Below, piece by piece: positions 17,280 through 28,503 of a stretch of 64,000 bases of DNA; positions within the stretch are counted from its first letter, which is position 1, and each line of letters begins with the position of its first letter. The DNA is from CAZNOG01 sp964574635 (GTDB lineage: Bacteria > Bacteroidota > Bacteroidia > Flavobacteriales_D > Cryomorphaceae). Both the position numbers and the translations under genes were made by a program. Below the pieces are notes generated by a model, which worked only from the letters and a program-made list of their open reading frames with translations, searched no databases and was not told the DNA's origin. The stretch spans positions 1 to 64,000 of the forward strand of contig CAZNOG010000005.1 of assembly GCA_964574635.1 (NCBI GenBank). Reading direction: 5' to 3'.

Positions 17280-17309
17280 CAATCCGATATCTTGGCAATC
17301 CGATATCTT
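17280..17309 (+). repeat. Tandem 14-bp repeat before the TonB receptor gene
   Basis: CAATCCGATATCTT occurs exactly twice with a 16-bp period (17280-17293, 17296-17309) between the sigma stop and the receptor start. Each copy contains the palindrome GATATC. The second copy runs into TATCTTTA, close to a -7 box. It may be a paired binding site or a promoter of the receptor gene. Confidence 0.6.
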
Positions 17310-17314
17310 TAGGT

Positions 17315-19948
17315 GTGCGAACCTCATTCATCATCTTTTTCGGTTTTGTATTGATGTGCACCAAGGTGCAGGGTCAATCGGATACGCTTCGACTCGATTT
17401 TTCGGTGTATTCGGGAGAGCCGTTGGCCAAGGTTTTTCAAACTTTGACGGAGGACCACGGCGTGGTGTTCTCCTTCGATCCCTCGGCGGTAGCGGTGGTG
17501 GTTGCCCCGGTAGTCGGCGACGATGAGATGAATATCTCCGCTTATCTGAACATCGCGTTGCGCGGTACCGACCTCACTTTTCAGGTCATATCGGACACAT
17601 ACGTGTTGGTGGAACGCCCCGGCCCCACTTCGGGAACGGAGAAAATATCGCTGGTCGGGGTGGTTCGAGACGTGGGTAGCGGGGAAAGTTTGCCCTACGC
17701 TTCGGTGTCGGTAAAGGGCACGTCTCTCCGAACCACGGCCAATTCGGAGGGAGGTTTTTCACTATTGAATATCCCCGGCGACACCTGCTTGGTGGAGGTG
17801 AGCTACTTGGGCTATTCACCGGCTTTGGTTCGCGTGAGTTCGGTTCGAGGAACGGTGCCGGCCATTTTCTCCCTGCAGAAAAGATCGAGGCTGCTTCCCC
17901 CCGTGGAAGTGCAAGCGATTCAAGAGGAAATGTTGGAGCACCACAACCAACCCGGGCAGATCACTTTCAACGCTTCCGAAATCGCGGTGCTGCCCAACTT
18001 GGGGGAATCGGATGTGTTTTCGGCGTTGCGCCGACTGCCGGGTTTGGGAAACAACGGCTGGATCGGTTCGGGCATTCGAATTCGAGGGGGCAACAGCGAC
18101 GAGAACTTGGTCATGTTCGACGGCATTCCCATCTATCACCTCGACCATTTCTACGGGTATTCCAGCGCCTTTCACACGCCAATGATCAAGCACGTGCAGG
18201 TGTACAAAGGGAGTTTCGACGCCAAGTACGGGGGGCGCACTTCGGGGGTCATCGATATCGTGGGAATCGACGGAAACAAAGTGAATCCCGAATTCATGGC
18301 GGAAGCAAACACACTTAGCGCGAGTGCACTCGGTCAAATCCCCATCGTAAAAAACAAAATATCCCTGGTGGCTTCCTTCCGAAGGTCGTACACGGACCAA
18401 TGGGCGAATCCCGTGTTCCAAAGAATGTTCAACCACTTGAACAACGGCCACGTTCCCACCCCGGGGTCGAAACCCGTCGACGTGTTCGCCGGAAGCCACC
18501 CGCCGGAGTTCGGATACAGGGATTTCCACGCCAAGCTGAGCATGAAGCCCAGCGAATTGGACGCGGTGTCATTGAGTTTTTACAACGGGAAGGATTTTCT
18601 GGACATGCGGTTCAACCACGAGCAAGACGGCGTAAGAAGAATCTCCACCGACCACACGGAATGGGGAAACCTGGGGGGCAGCGCGAAGTGGGCCCGCAAG
18701 TGGGGCAAGCGTTTTTCTTCGTCGGCCCAATTCGGAATATCGCGGTACGAGAGCGACCTCCGCGCTTTCGAGACCTTCTACACCAACGGTGACCTATTCA
18801 GCAGCAACGTGTTCGAGCAACTCGTGGCTTTGGACGACCGCTCCATACGCCTCGATCACACCTTCGAAATTTCCGACGCTTACAAATTGGAATTCGGATG
18901 GTGGCACACCGAAAACAAGATCTTGACCCAAGCGCAAAACGCGGTGGAAATCCTGCGCGACTCTTCCATCACCGGCCGCTTGAACGCCGGATATTTGTCG
19001 TTTTTCCAAAGGAGCAATCGCGTTCAAACCGTGTGGGGGCTGCGCCTGAGTCATTACGACCGCACCGACAAAAGGTATTTAGCCCCTCGCTGGTCGGGTT
19101 CTTGGCAGATCGTTCCGTCCTTGCAACTCAAAGCTTCCGCCGGTATCCACTATCAGATGATTCGCCGCCTGAATGAGCGGAGCCTGTATTTGAGCATTCC
19201 CGAGAGCTGGGCGCTCGCCGACCCCGAATCCGTGCCCGTGGGCCGAAGCGACCATTACCAGGTGGAGGTGCACTTGGATCGAAACGGTTGGGATTTCATC
19301 CTCGCGGGTTTTCACAAATACGAGAGGGGCGTGGTGGAAATCCCCTTCCCCGAATTCGGAACCCCGTCGGGGGTGCTGGAGCAACTGGCCATCGACGGAC
19401 GGCGGAGCATCTTCGGTGCGGAGCTGCTGATCGAAAAATCGATGAAAAGGCATCGTGTATTGGTGGCCTACACGCTGATGGACGCCCGGTCGAAATACCG
19501 GGACCTCAACGGGGGGGCGTATTTCCCCAGCCCCGGACTGGCCGATCACGTGTTTTCGGCCATCTACGGATACCGCGTGGGACGGTGGGAATTCACCGCC
19601 GCCCAGACCTTGAGCTACGGAGCGAAATACACCCCGGTGATCGGGTCCACGGTCGACACTTCGGCGACCGGGGAAACGAATCAAGTCATCGTGGCGGGTG
19701 CACCCTCCTCGTCGACCCTGCCGGCCAATCACCGCCTCGATGTAGCCGCGCACTATACCTTGCCTCTGAAAAAGGGGATGATGGAATTCGGCCTGACGAT
19801 ATACAACGTGTACAACAGCCGATCGATCATAGGAATGCAATATTTTGCGGTGCCACAGCCGGACTCCGACTTTTACGGTTTGGGACGGAGGGAACTTCCG
19901 GAACTCGGAATCACGCCGTCGTTGTTCGCTAAAATCCGCTTCAATTGA
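17315..19948 (+). CDS. TonB-dependent receptor with STN and carboxypeptidase-like N-terminal domains
   Basis: The protein is 877 aa from the GTG at 17315; a TTG at 17273 is also in frame, but the GTG places the signal peptide (MRTSFIIFFGFVLMCTKVQGQ) at the start. Order: STN domain (about 25-100: LDFSVYSGEPLAKVFQTLTE, ISAYLNIALRGTDLTF), CarboxypepD_reg-like domain (about 115-195: VGVVRDVGSGESLPYASVSVKGT), plug (about 220-340: LPGLGNNGWIGSGIRIRGGN, VMFDGIPIYHLDHFYG), and a C-terminal barrel ending FAKIRFN. The STN domain is the signalling module of FecA-type receptors that talks to FecR. The substrate, perhaps a siderophore or glycan, is not readable. Confidence 0.92.
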   Translation: MRTSFIIFFGFVLMCTKVQGQSDTLRLDFSVYSGEPLAKVFQTLTEDHGVVFSFDPSAVAVVVAPVVGDDEMNISAYLNIALRGTDLTFQVISDTYVLVERPGPTSGTEKISLVGVVRDVGSGESLPYASVSVKGTSLRTTANSEGGFSLLNIPGDTCLVEVSYLGYSPALVRVSSVRGTVPAIFSLQKRSRLLPPVEVQAIQEEMLEHHNQPGQITFNASEIAVLPNLGESDVFSALRRLPGLGNNGWIGSGIRIRGGNSDENLVMFDGIPIYHLDHFYGYSSAFHTPMIKHVQVYKGSFDAKYGGRTSGVIDIVGIDGNKVNPEFMAEANTLSASALGQIPIVKNKISLVASFRRSYTDQWANPVFQRMFNHLNNGHVPTPGSKPVDVFAGSHPPEFGYRDFHAKLSMKPSELDAVSLSFYNGKDFLDMRFNHEQDGVRRISTDHTEWGNLGGSAKWARKWGKRFSSSAQFGISRYESDLRAFETFYTNGDLFSSNVFEQLVALDDRSIRLDHTFEISDAYKLEFGWWHTENKILTQAQNAVEILRDSSITGRLNAGYLSFFQRSNRVQTVWGLRLSHYDRTDKRYLAPRWSGSWQIVPSLQLKASAGIHYQMIRRLNERSLYLSIPESWALADPESVPVGRSDHYQVEVHLDRNGWDFILAGFHKYERGVVEIPFPEFGTPSGVLEQLAIDGRRSIFGAELLIEKSMKRHRVLVAYTLMDARSKYRDLNGGAYFPSPGLADHVFSAIYGYRVGRWEFTAAQTLSYGAKYTPVIGSTVDTSATGETNQVIVAGAPSSSTLPANHRLDVAAHYTLPLKKGMMEFGLTIYNVYNSRSIIGMQYFAVPQPDSDFYGLGRRELPELGITPSLFAKIRFN

Positions 19949-20017
19949 CGACTGACTTCTCGGGCAACGACCATGGAATACCTCCGCATGCGCCACGAGT
20001 GGGATGTGACGGGCAAA

Positions 20018-20035
20018 GACACACCCACAAAAACC
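20018..20035 (+). repeat. Dispersed 18-nt motif, copy 2
   Basis: An exact GACACACCCACAAAAACC lies between the TonB receptor and fecR. It is followed by AAGGAGGT (20040-20047), a strong Shine-Dalgarno-like string that is too far (about 30 nt) from the fecR ATG to serve it. Confidence 0.6.
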
Positions 20036-20075
20036 ACCCAAGGAGGTAGGGAAAAGGGAGAATAAAATGTAGAAG

Positions 20076-20951
20076 ATGAGTACAAGGAAAAAAACAAGGA
20101 TGGAGAGAGAATCGGAACACGAATCGGCTTTGCGCCAAAGTCTGCAGGCGGATCGCCTGCCGTTCACGCTGGAACGGGAGGAGGCGAAGGCGCGCGTGAT
20201 GGCACGGATACAATCGGCCGACGCGGAGGGCAAAGTCGTTGAGATGCGGGCGAGGCCTTGGATTTTGAGGTTGGCTGCCGCCGTGGCCCTTTTGCTCATC
20301 GCGGGCGGAGCCCTCTGGTTTTCCGCTCAGGAAGTGGTGGAGGCCAACGGTCATAGTCCGATGACGGCCCTGCTGCCGGATGGATCCGAAATTCACCTTC
20401 GCGAGGGAAGCACCCTGGATTACAACGCCTTGCTTTGGAAATTCCGACGGAAGGTGAGTCTGGAAGGGGAAGCGTTCTTTTCGGTGGAGAAAGGCGATAC
20501 CGAATTCTCGGTTCACACCGCAGGTGGAACGGTGCGGGTGTTGGGCACTTCATTTTATGTAGCCGCCGAGGAGGACAAACTGGACGTTTTGTGTAAAACC
20601 GGAAAAGTGGCCGTGTACGGCAAAACGGACATCCCCACCGAGTTGGGGCCGGGGGAAGGAATACTGTCGACCGCGGAGTCGACCTCCCTCTATGTTCGTA
20701 CGCCGGAAACCATCGGCGGCTGGACCGAAGGCGTGTATCGGTATGAAAATTCTCCGGTAAAAGAAGTGTGGGAAGACGTTCGCGAAGCTTTCGGGTACGA
20801 AATCGAAGTGGACCGAATGGACCAAACGTATACCGGCGGCTTCTCTGCGGAGGACGACCTTCGGGAGGTGCTGGACATCATTTGCCGACCGCTGGGTCTG
20901 GAATACACGTTGGATTCCGACGACAAGACGATTTACATCAACAAGAACTGA
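20076..20951 (+). CDS. FecR-family anti-sigma factor with DUF4974 domain
   Basis: The protein is 291 aa. A cytoplasmic N-terminal part of about 60 residues is followed by one transmembrane helix (ILRLAAAVALLLIAGGALWF, about 63-82), a periplasmic FecR domain (about 95-200: LLPDGSEIHLREGSTLDYN, VSLEGEAFFSVEKGD, GTVRVLGTSFYV) and a DUF4974-type STN-like domain (about 215-290: YENSPVKEVWEDVREAFGYE). It should hold the ECF sigma factor inactive until the STN domain of the receptor signals. An ATG-TAG two-codon frame at 20067-20072 lies just before the start. Confidence 0.93.
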   Translation: MSTRKKTRMERESEHESALRQSLQADRLPFTLEREEAKARVMARIQSADAEGKVVEMRARPWILRLAAAVALLLIAGGALWFSAQEVVEANGHSPMTALLPDGSEIHLREGSTLDYNALLWKFRRKVSLEGEAFFSVEKGDTEFSVHTAGGTVRVLGTSFYVAAEEDKLDVLCKTGKVAVYGKTDIPTELGPGEGILSTAESTSLYVRTPETIGGWTEGVYRYENSPVKEVWEDVREAFGYEIEVDRMDQTYTGGFSAEDDLREVLDIICRPLGLEYTLDSDDKTIYINKN

Positions 20952-20956
20952 ACGCC

Positions 20957-21106
20957 GTGGACAAAGAAAACAAAGACATGATCCGACAGCAGTCGGAGAA
21001 GGTGCGTCCACAGAGGAGCTTGACGCCCTTGTGGGACGCTTTTTACATCCGTTCTCAGAATCGGAAATTCAAGAACAAGTGGGATAAGGTGAAGAAGGCG
21101 ACGTGA
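20957..21106 (+). CDS. Small basic protein, unknown
   Basis: A 49-codon frame starts at GTG 20957, 5 bp after the fecR stop, so it could be read in the same transcript; ATG 20978 is an alternative start. The product is rich in Lys, Arg and Gln (LTPLWDAFYIRSQNRKFKNK) with no signal peptide or membrane segment. The composition looks protein-like and the tight spacing supports it, but no family is recognised. Confidence 0.4.
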   Translation: MDKENKDMIRQQSEKVRPQRSLTPLWDAFYIRSQNRKFKNKWDKVKKAT

Positions 21107-21233
21107 GGGATTTGTGACCTCTTGAAGTTGGCTTCACTTCGAACTGCAATCAGGGATGACTTTTCGTGAAAGTTCGCGTAAGAAAGTTGCGCTTCACGTA
21201 TGGTCATTCAACCAGCCGAAATTTCCCTCTAGT

Positions 21234-25258
<4,025 letters not shown>

Positions 25259-25262
<4 letters not shown>

Positions 25263-25852
25263 GATGTATAAAATTTATCCTCCTGCCATTGTTGGGGATT
25301 GTTGCCGATGTATGCTGAAATGCGTTGAAATGATTTTTCATTTCGGATAATGTGGTCGTGATACCGGGGTTGCCAGGCAAAATCGGGATTGAATTGCCGG
25401 GCATTTTTGGTCACGCCAATTTTAAATCCACGGATGATGGATGCCAAATTTTTGGATTGGGGTCCAAATTGGTTTTTGGGTTTGTCCAATTTCGATGGGG
25501 GCGGTGGTACCGATGATGGCGGTGGTAGAGACGCAAAATTTTGCGTCTCTACGGTGGGGCCATCGTTGCGTCCATCGTCCGGTTTATTAATCATCACAAT
25601 TCCATGAACATGATTAGGCATAATGATGTGAATCCCTAATTCAACAAACGGAAAATGATTGGGTATTTCATACCAACAGGAATTAGCGATATGCCCAATG
25701 GGCGATAAATCCATCACCCCATCCGAAATTTCCCCAAACCAACATGCCCGGTTTTGGGTGCAGATGGTTACAAAATACGCGGCATTCCACCCGTAATCCC
25801 AGAATGGGGCGCGGGCGGAGGCGATGCGGTATTTGTTCTTAAATGTATTCAT
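25259..25852 (-). CDS. REP-associated tyrosine transposase (RAYT, IS200-like domain)
   Basis: The protein is 197 aa from the ATG at 25852; a GTG four codons upstream is in frame. The Y1 transposase fold is seen in YFVTICTQNRACWFGEI, the metal-binding HUH motif in HIIMPNHVHGIV, and a likely catalytic Tyr in RISAYIGNNPQQW. RAYT proteins mobilise or process REP palindromes, and no IS200-type ends are needed around them. A Pro-rich, low-complexity loop after the HUH motif contains a perfect palindrome at DNA level (25525-25552). The stop overlaps the hsdR ATG (ATGA), so it is coupled to hsdR, and a broken copy of the hsdR start lies just upstream. Confidence 0.88.
25525..25552. repeat. Perfect 28-bp palindrome inside the RAYT gene
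   Basis: Two 14-nt arms, GTAGAGACGCAAAA and its exact reverse complement, sit next to each other with no loop. They encode VETQNFASLP in the loop after the HUH motif. The string resembles a REP-type palindrome I have seen in other Bacteroidota genomes (from memory). Confidence 0.85.
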
Positions 25853-25864
25853 AGCCAATTGCAC

Positions 25865-25912
25865 CTACAATTCGATGGCGAAATCTTGTATGGTATTTTC
25901 GGTAATTCTCAT
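25865..25912 (-). pseudogene. Truncated second copy of the hsdR 5' end
   Basis: Read on the minus strand: MRITENTIQDFAIEL then stop, against MTRITENTIEDFAIKLLEQL at the real hsdR start 650 bp away. The ATG overlaps the stop of the GxxExxY gene (ATGA), just as the real hsdR ATG overlaps the RAYT stop. It looks like the original or duplicated start of hsdR left behind when the RAYT cassette arrived. Confidence 0.75.
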
Positions 25913-25930
25913 TTGTCTGAACCTTGATTT
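25909..25930 (+). repeat. 22-bp direct repeat, left copy
   Basis: The string (first 20 nt TCATTTGTCTGAACCTTGAT) is identical at 26382-26403. The two copies bracket the GxxExxY gene; here it encodes the C-terminal end and stop of that gene. Confidence 0.9.
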
Positions 25931-26385
25931 TTGGGATTTGCTTGATTACTTGATGTATTACCTGCCCTAAAATCACGGCTATCCCTTAATCCTTTAGAAT
26001 CATGGTTTAAGACTTTGTTGTTGTGAACCCTTTTAAACTGTAAGGATTTTGCACCAAAATTAATTAGCAACCCAATATTAAGGTTGTAGGCTTCTAGATA
26101 ATTCATGGCCTGAGCCAGATGTACATCTTCTATATTTATAATGGCTTTGATTTCCACCATGATTTCGTCCTCTACCAAAAAATCTACTCTTCTTGTTCCT
26201 ACGTCATGACCTTTGTATTGAAGCGCCATTTCGTGCTCTCTGCTAAAGTTTAAACCTAGCATGGTCATTTCAATGTCCAAGGCTCTTTGGTACACCACTT
26301 CCTGAAACCCGTTGCCGAGATGTTTATGCACTTCCATGGCCGCCCCAATAATCTTATGTGTCAGTTCTTTGTGTTCCATAATCAT
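25909..26385 (-). CDS. GxxExxY family protein (PD-(D/E)XK nuclease fold)
   Basis: The protein is 158 aa; an ATG two codons in is also possible. The name-giving motif is GNGFQEVVYQRAL (about 25-37), and the nuclease-like core is RRVDFLVEDEIMVEIKAI (Asp, then ExK). This family is widespread in Bacteroidota, with no settled function. The last 35 residues (rich in Asn, Ser, Gly) come from a palindromic repeat rather than the family core. It lies between hsdS and the RAYT gene, and its ends carry identical 22-bp direct repeats. Confidence 0.88.
   Translation of the reverse strand: MIMEHKELTHKIIGAAMEVHKHLGNGFQEVVYQRALDIEMTMLGLNFSREHEMALQYKGHDVGTRRVDFLVEDEIMVEIKAIINIEDVHLAQAMNYLEAYNLNIGLLINFGAKSLQFKRVHNNKVLNHDSKGLRDSRDFRAGNTSSNQANPKNQGSDK
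25914..26013. repeat. TGTCTGAACC inverted-repeat element, copy 1
   Basis: About 100 bp starting TGTCTGAACCTTGATTT and ending AATCATGGTTTAAGAC, the near reverse complement of its start. It forms a long imperfect hairpin and overlaps the 3' coding end of the GxxExxY gene. Confidence 0.75.
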
Positions 26386-26403
26386 TTGTCTGAACCTTGA
26401 TTT
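26382..26403 (+). repeat. 22-bp direct repeat, right copy
   Basis: Identical to 25909-25930. Here it overlaps the start codon of the GxxExxY gene and the beginning of inverted-repeat copy 2. Confidence 0.9.
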
Positions 26404-26490
26404 GTAGGGTTGGCCTGATGGCTTGATTTTATACTTTTTGTTATATCAATCATGGTAATCTGATAATCAATTAAAATCATGGTTCAGACA
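26387..26490. repeat. TGTCTGAACC inverted-repeat element, copy 2
   Basis: It starts TGTCTGAACCTTGATTT and ends AAATCATGGTTCAGACA, giving perfect 10-bp ends within a longer imperfect hairpin. Its right end supplies the hsdS stop codon (TGA of TGTCTGA on the minus strand). Confidence 0.8.
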
Positions 26491-27689
26491 CTCACCCGCA
26501 CCTCCCCACTCATCAACTTCGGCAGCAGCGTATCACGCAGGGCGGTGAGGGTGCGGATTTGGGTTTGGTTAATTTGTTGCTTTTTATAATAATCCTTTGC
26601 AATTAAAGTAAAATCATCAATCATATCTTGGGGTGGCATTCGGAACTTCACCCATTCAACTCCATCTTTAGGTAGCATATTAACTGTGCTCCCATTTGTC
26701 GCGCCTGCAATTTGTTCATGCACATCATGAGTTTTCAATAGATGGAATAGAAAGAAATTTGATAGACATGATTTTATTTTCAACCTATATATGTGTTGAC
26801 TAAAAATACCAAATTCTCCAAAATTTTGAGGTACAATTGCAGGATAGCCAATCAGCAAATGATCATGTCCTTGCTCCGTGTTTGCTACTATAACATCCCC
26901 TGGAAATACTTTATGTCGCTCTTTGAATTCACCTTTGTAATATTTTATACCCGTTTCTTTATAACCTCCACCTTCAAATACAGAGTTAAGGTTATGCATA
27001 GGAACTCCGTTTCCTTCATCCGTTAATCCTTTCCCTTTATAGCTTAATCCCCTTTGGACGTCAATAAATTCATCAAGTTGACGCCATTCCCACCCCTCAT
27101 CCGCTTCTTCCACAAACCACTGCCGAAACAGCGTCTCCGCCATTTGCTCCAGGGTTTGGTTTTGGCGGTGCAGCAGGTCTATTTTGTCGTCCAGGCTGGA
27201 AAGGACGGCGGCGATGGCGCGTTGTTCGGGTAAACTAGGAAGCAAAATTTCGAAACTACCTAATTGTTTTGCATTTGCTCCAGGCTGTGCTGAACCTCCA
27301 GCAATAGCGTCAACATAATCATTCCAACTTGGTGAACGTAATAGTTGGCCAATAAAAAAAGGGTCAGCCACGCTTTTGTCAATTTGATATCGAATCAAAT
27401 ATGATGCATATACTACTTCTCGCGGGTCATTCTCTTTGATTGTATAATTTGCTCCAGTCGTAGCTCCAGTTCTTGCAATTACTATATCCCCAGGCAATAA
27501 TTGGTATTTCTTGAAATGTTCCTCGGTAATTGGACAGTATGGAACAGAATCCCAATCTAATCTACCATTTGCAATATCAGTGATACGTAAGAACTTTGGA
27601 CCGACCTTTTCCTGTTTTGCACTTTCTGTATATCCATAGGAAATATCAGAACATATCATGGCTAAAGTAGTTTCCCTCCATTCACTCAT
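26484..27689 (-). CDS. hsdS: Type I restriction-modification specificity subunit
   Basis: The protein is 401 aa, normal for HsdS. There are two target-recognition domains (about 1-150 and 200-370), each followed by a conserved helical region: LPEQRAIAAVLSSLDDKIDLL with LEQMAETLFRQWF (about 153-192), and the C-terminal QINQTQIRTLTALRDTLLPKLMSGEV. It sets the bipartite DNA target for HsdM and HsdR. The gene is visibly AT-rich compared with the core genes, as expected for an acquired island. The stop codon is formed by the end of an inverted-repeat element. KilA-N gene upstream, 7 bp gap. Confidence 0.95.
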   Translation of the reverse strand: MSEWRETTLAMICSDISYGYTESAKQEKVGPKFLRITDIANGRLDWDSVPYCPITEEHFKKYQLLPGDIVIARTGATTGANYTIKENDPREVVYASYLIRYQIDKSVADPFFIGQLLRSPSWNDYVDAIAGGSAQPGANAKQLGSFEILLPSLPEQRAIAAVLSSLDDKIDLLHRQNQTLEQMAETLFRQWFVEEADEGWEWRQLDEFIDVQRGLSYKGKGLTDEGNGVPMHNLNSVFEGGGYKETGIKYYKGEFKERHKVFPGDVIVANTEQGHDHLLIGYPAIVPQNFGEFGIFSQHIYRLKIKSCLSNFFLFHLLKTHDVHEQIAGATNGSTVNMLPKDGVEWVKFRMPPQDMIDDFTLIAKDYYKKQQINQTQIRTLTALRDTLLPKLMSGEVRVSV

Positions 27690-27696
27690 CGCTTCC

Positions 27697-28503
27697 TCAT
27701 TTTTCTATTTGCCTGGCTGAATTCGTTTGCAACAATATTTTCATTTGTCCGATAGCAATTTGGTTTAGTTTGACGAGTCGTTCGCTTTGATGCATCCCTT
27801 CACCAATAAAAATGGCATTCAGGTTTTCCAGGTTCGCTAGACACACCAACTGATTTACATTGGCATAATCACGGATATTGCCGTCTTTGTTGGGGTTCTC
27901 ATCGCGCCATTGTTTAGCGGTTTTGCCAAAGAGGGCCATATTAAGCACATCGGCTTCATTGGCATATACATGGGAAATTTGCCGGGCTGTAAGACCCTGA
28001 GGAATAAGGTTTTCTCTAATGGCATCGGTATGGATGCGGTAGTTTATTTTGGTCAATTGTCTTTTGACACTCCATTCCAGGTCTTTCGATTCTGCCTCCT
28101 TTAGGCGTTGAAACTCTTTGACCAGATAAATCTTAAACTCAGCGCTGATCCACATTCCAAATTCAAAGGCAATATCCTGATGGGCATAGGTCCCACCGTA
28201 TCTTCCTGCTTTTGCCCTGATGCCTATGGCGTTGGTCTTAGCTACCCATTCCTTTACACTTATTTTATAGTTATTCAGTCCGGCTTTTTGTGTAATTGTG
28301 GCGAATTCGCCATAATTAAAATCCGGATTGTGAATTCGTTCCCAAATACCCAGATACTCCAATGTATTGCGGTTTCTGAGCCAATCGGAAATGAAGAAAT
28401 CACCGTCCTTGGCTTTCAGCATATCCGTTAGCGAAATAAAATCATCCGGGTCGATGGTAATGACCTTTCCCAGCACCTGTATTTGCTGATTCTTTTTAGC
28501 CAT
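27697..28503 (-). CDS. KilA-N domain protein
   Basis: The protein is 268 aa. The KilA-N domain spans about residues 8-130 (ISLTDMLKAKDGDFFISDWLRNRNTLEYLGIWE, YGGTYAHQDIAFEFGMWIS), a DNA-binding fold from phages and large DNA viruses. The C-terminal half resembles the partner domain found in bacterial versions (GKTAKQWRDENPNKDGNIRDYANVNQLVCLANLE). Such genes often sit inside hsd operons, but their role there is not established. It overlaps the hsdM 3' end by 8 bp, so the two are coupled. Confidence 0.9.
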   Translation of the reverse strand: MAKKNQQIQVLGKVITIDPDDFISLTDMLKAKDGDFFISDWLRNRNTLEYLGIWERIHNPDFNYGEFATITQKAGLNNYKISVKEWVAKTNAIGIRAKAGRYGGTYAHQDIAFEFGMWISAEFKIYLVKEFQRLKEAESKDLEWSVKRQLTKINYRIHTDAIRENLIPQGLTARQISHVYANEADVLNMALFGKTAKQWRDENPNKDGNIRDYANVNQLVCLANLENLNAIFIGEGMHQSERLVKLNQIAIGQMKILLQTNSARQIEK

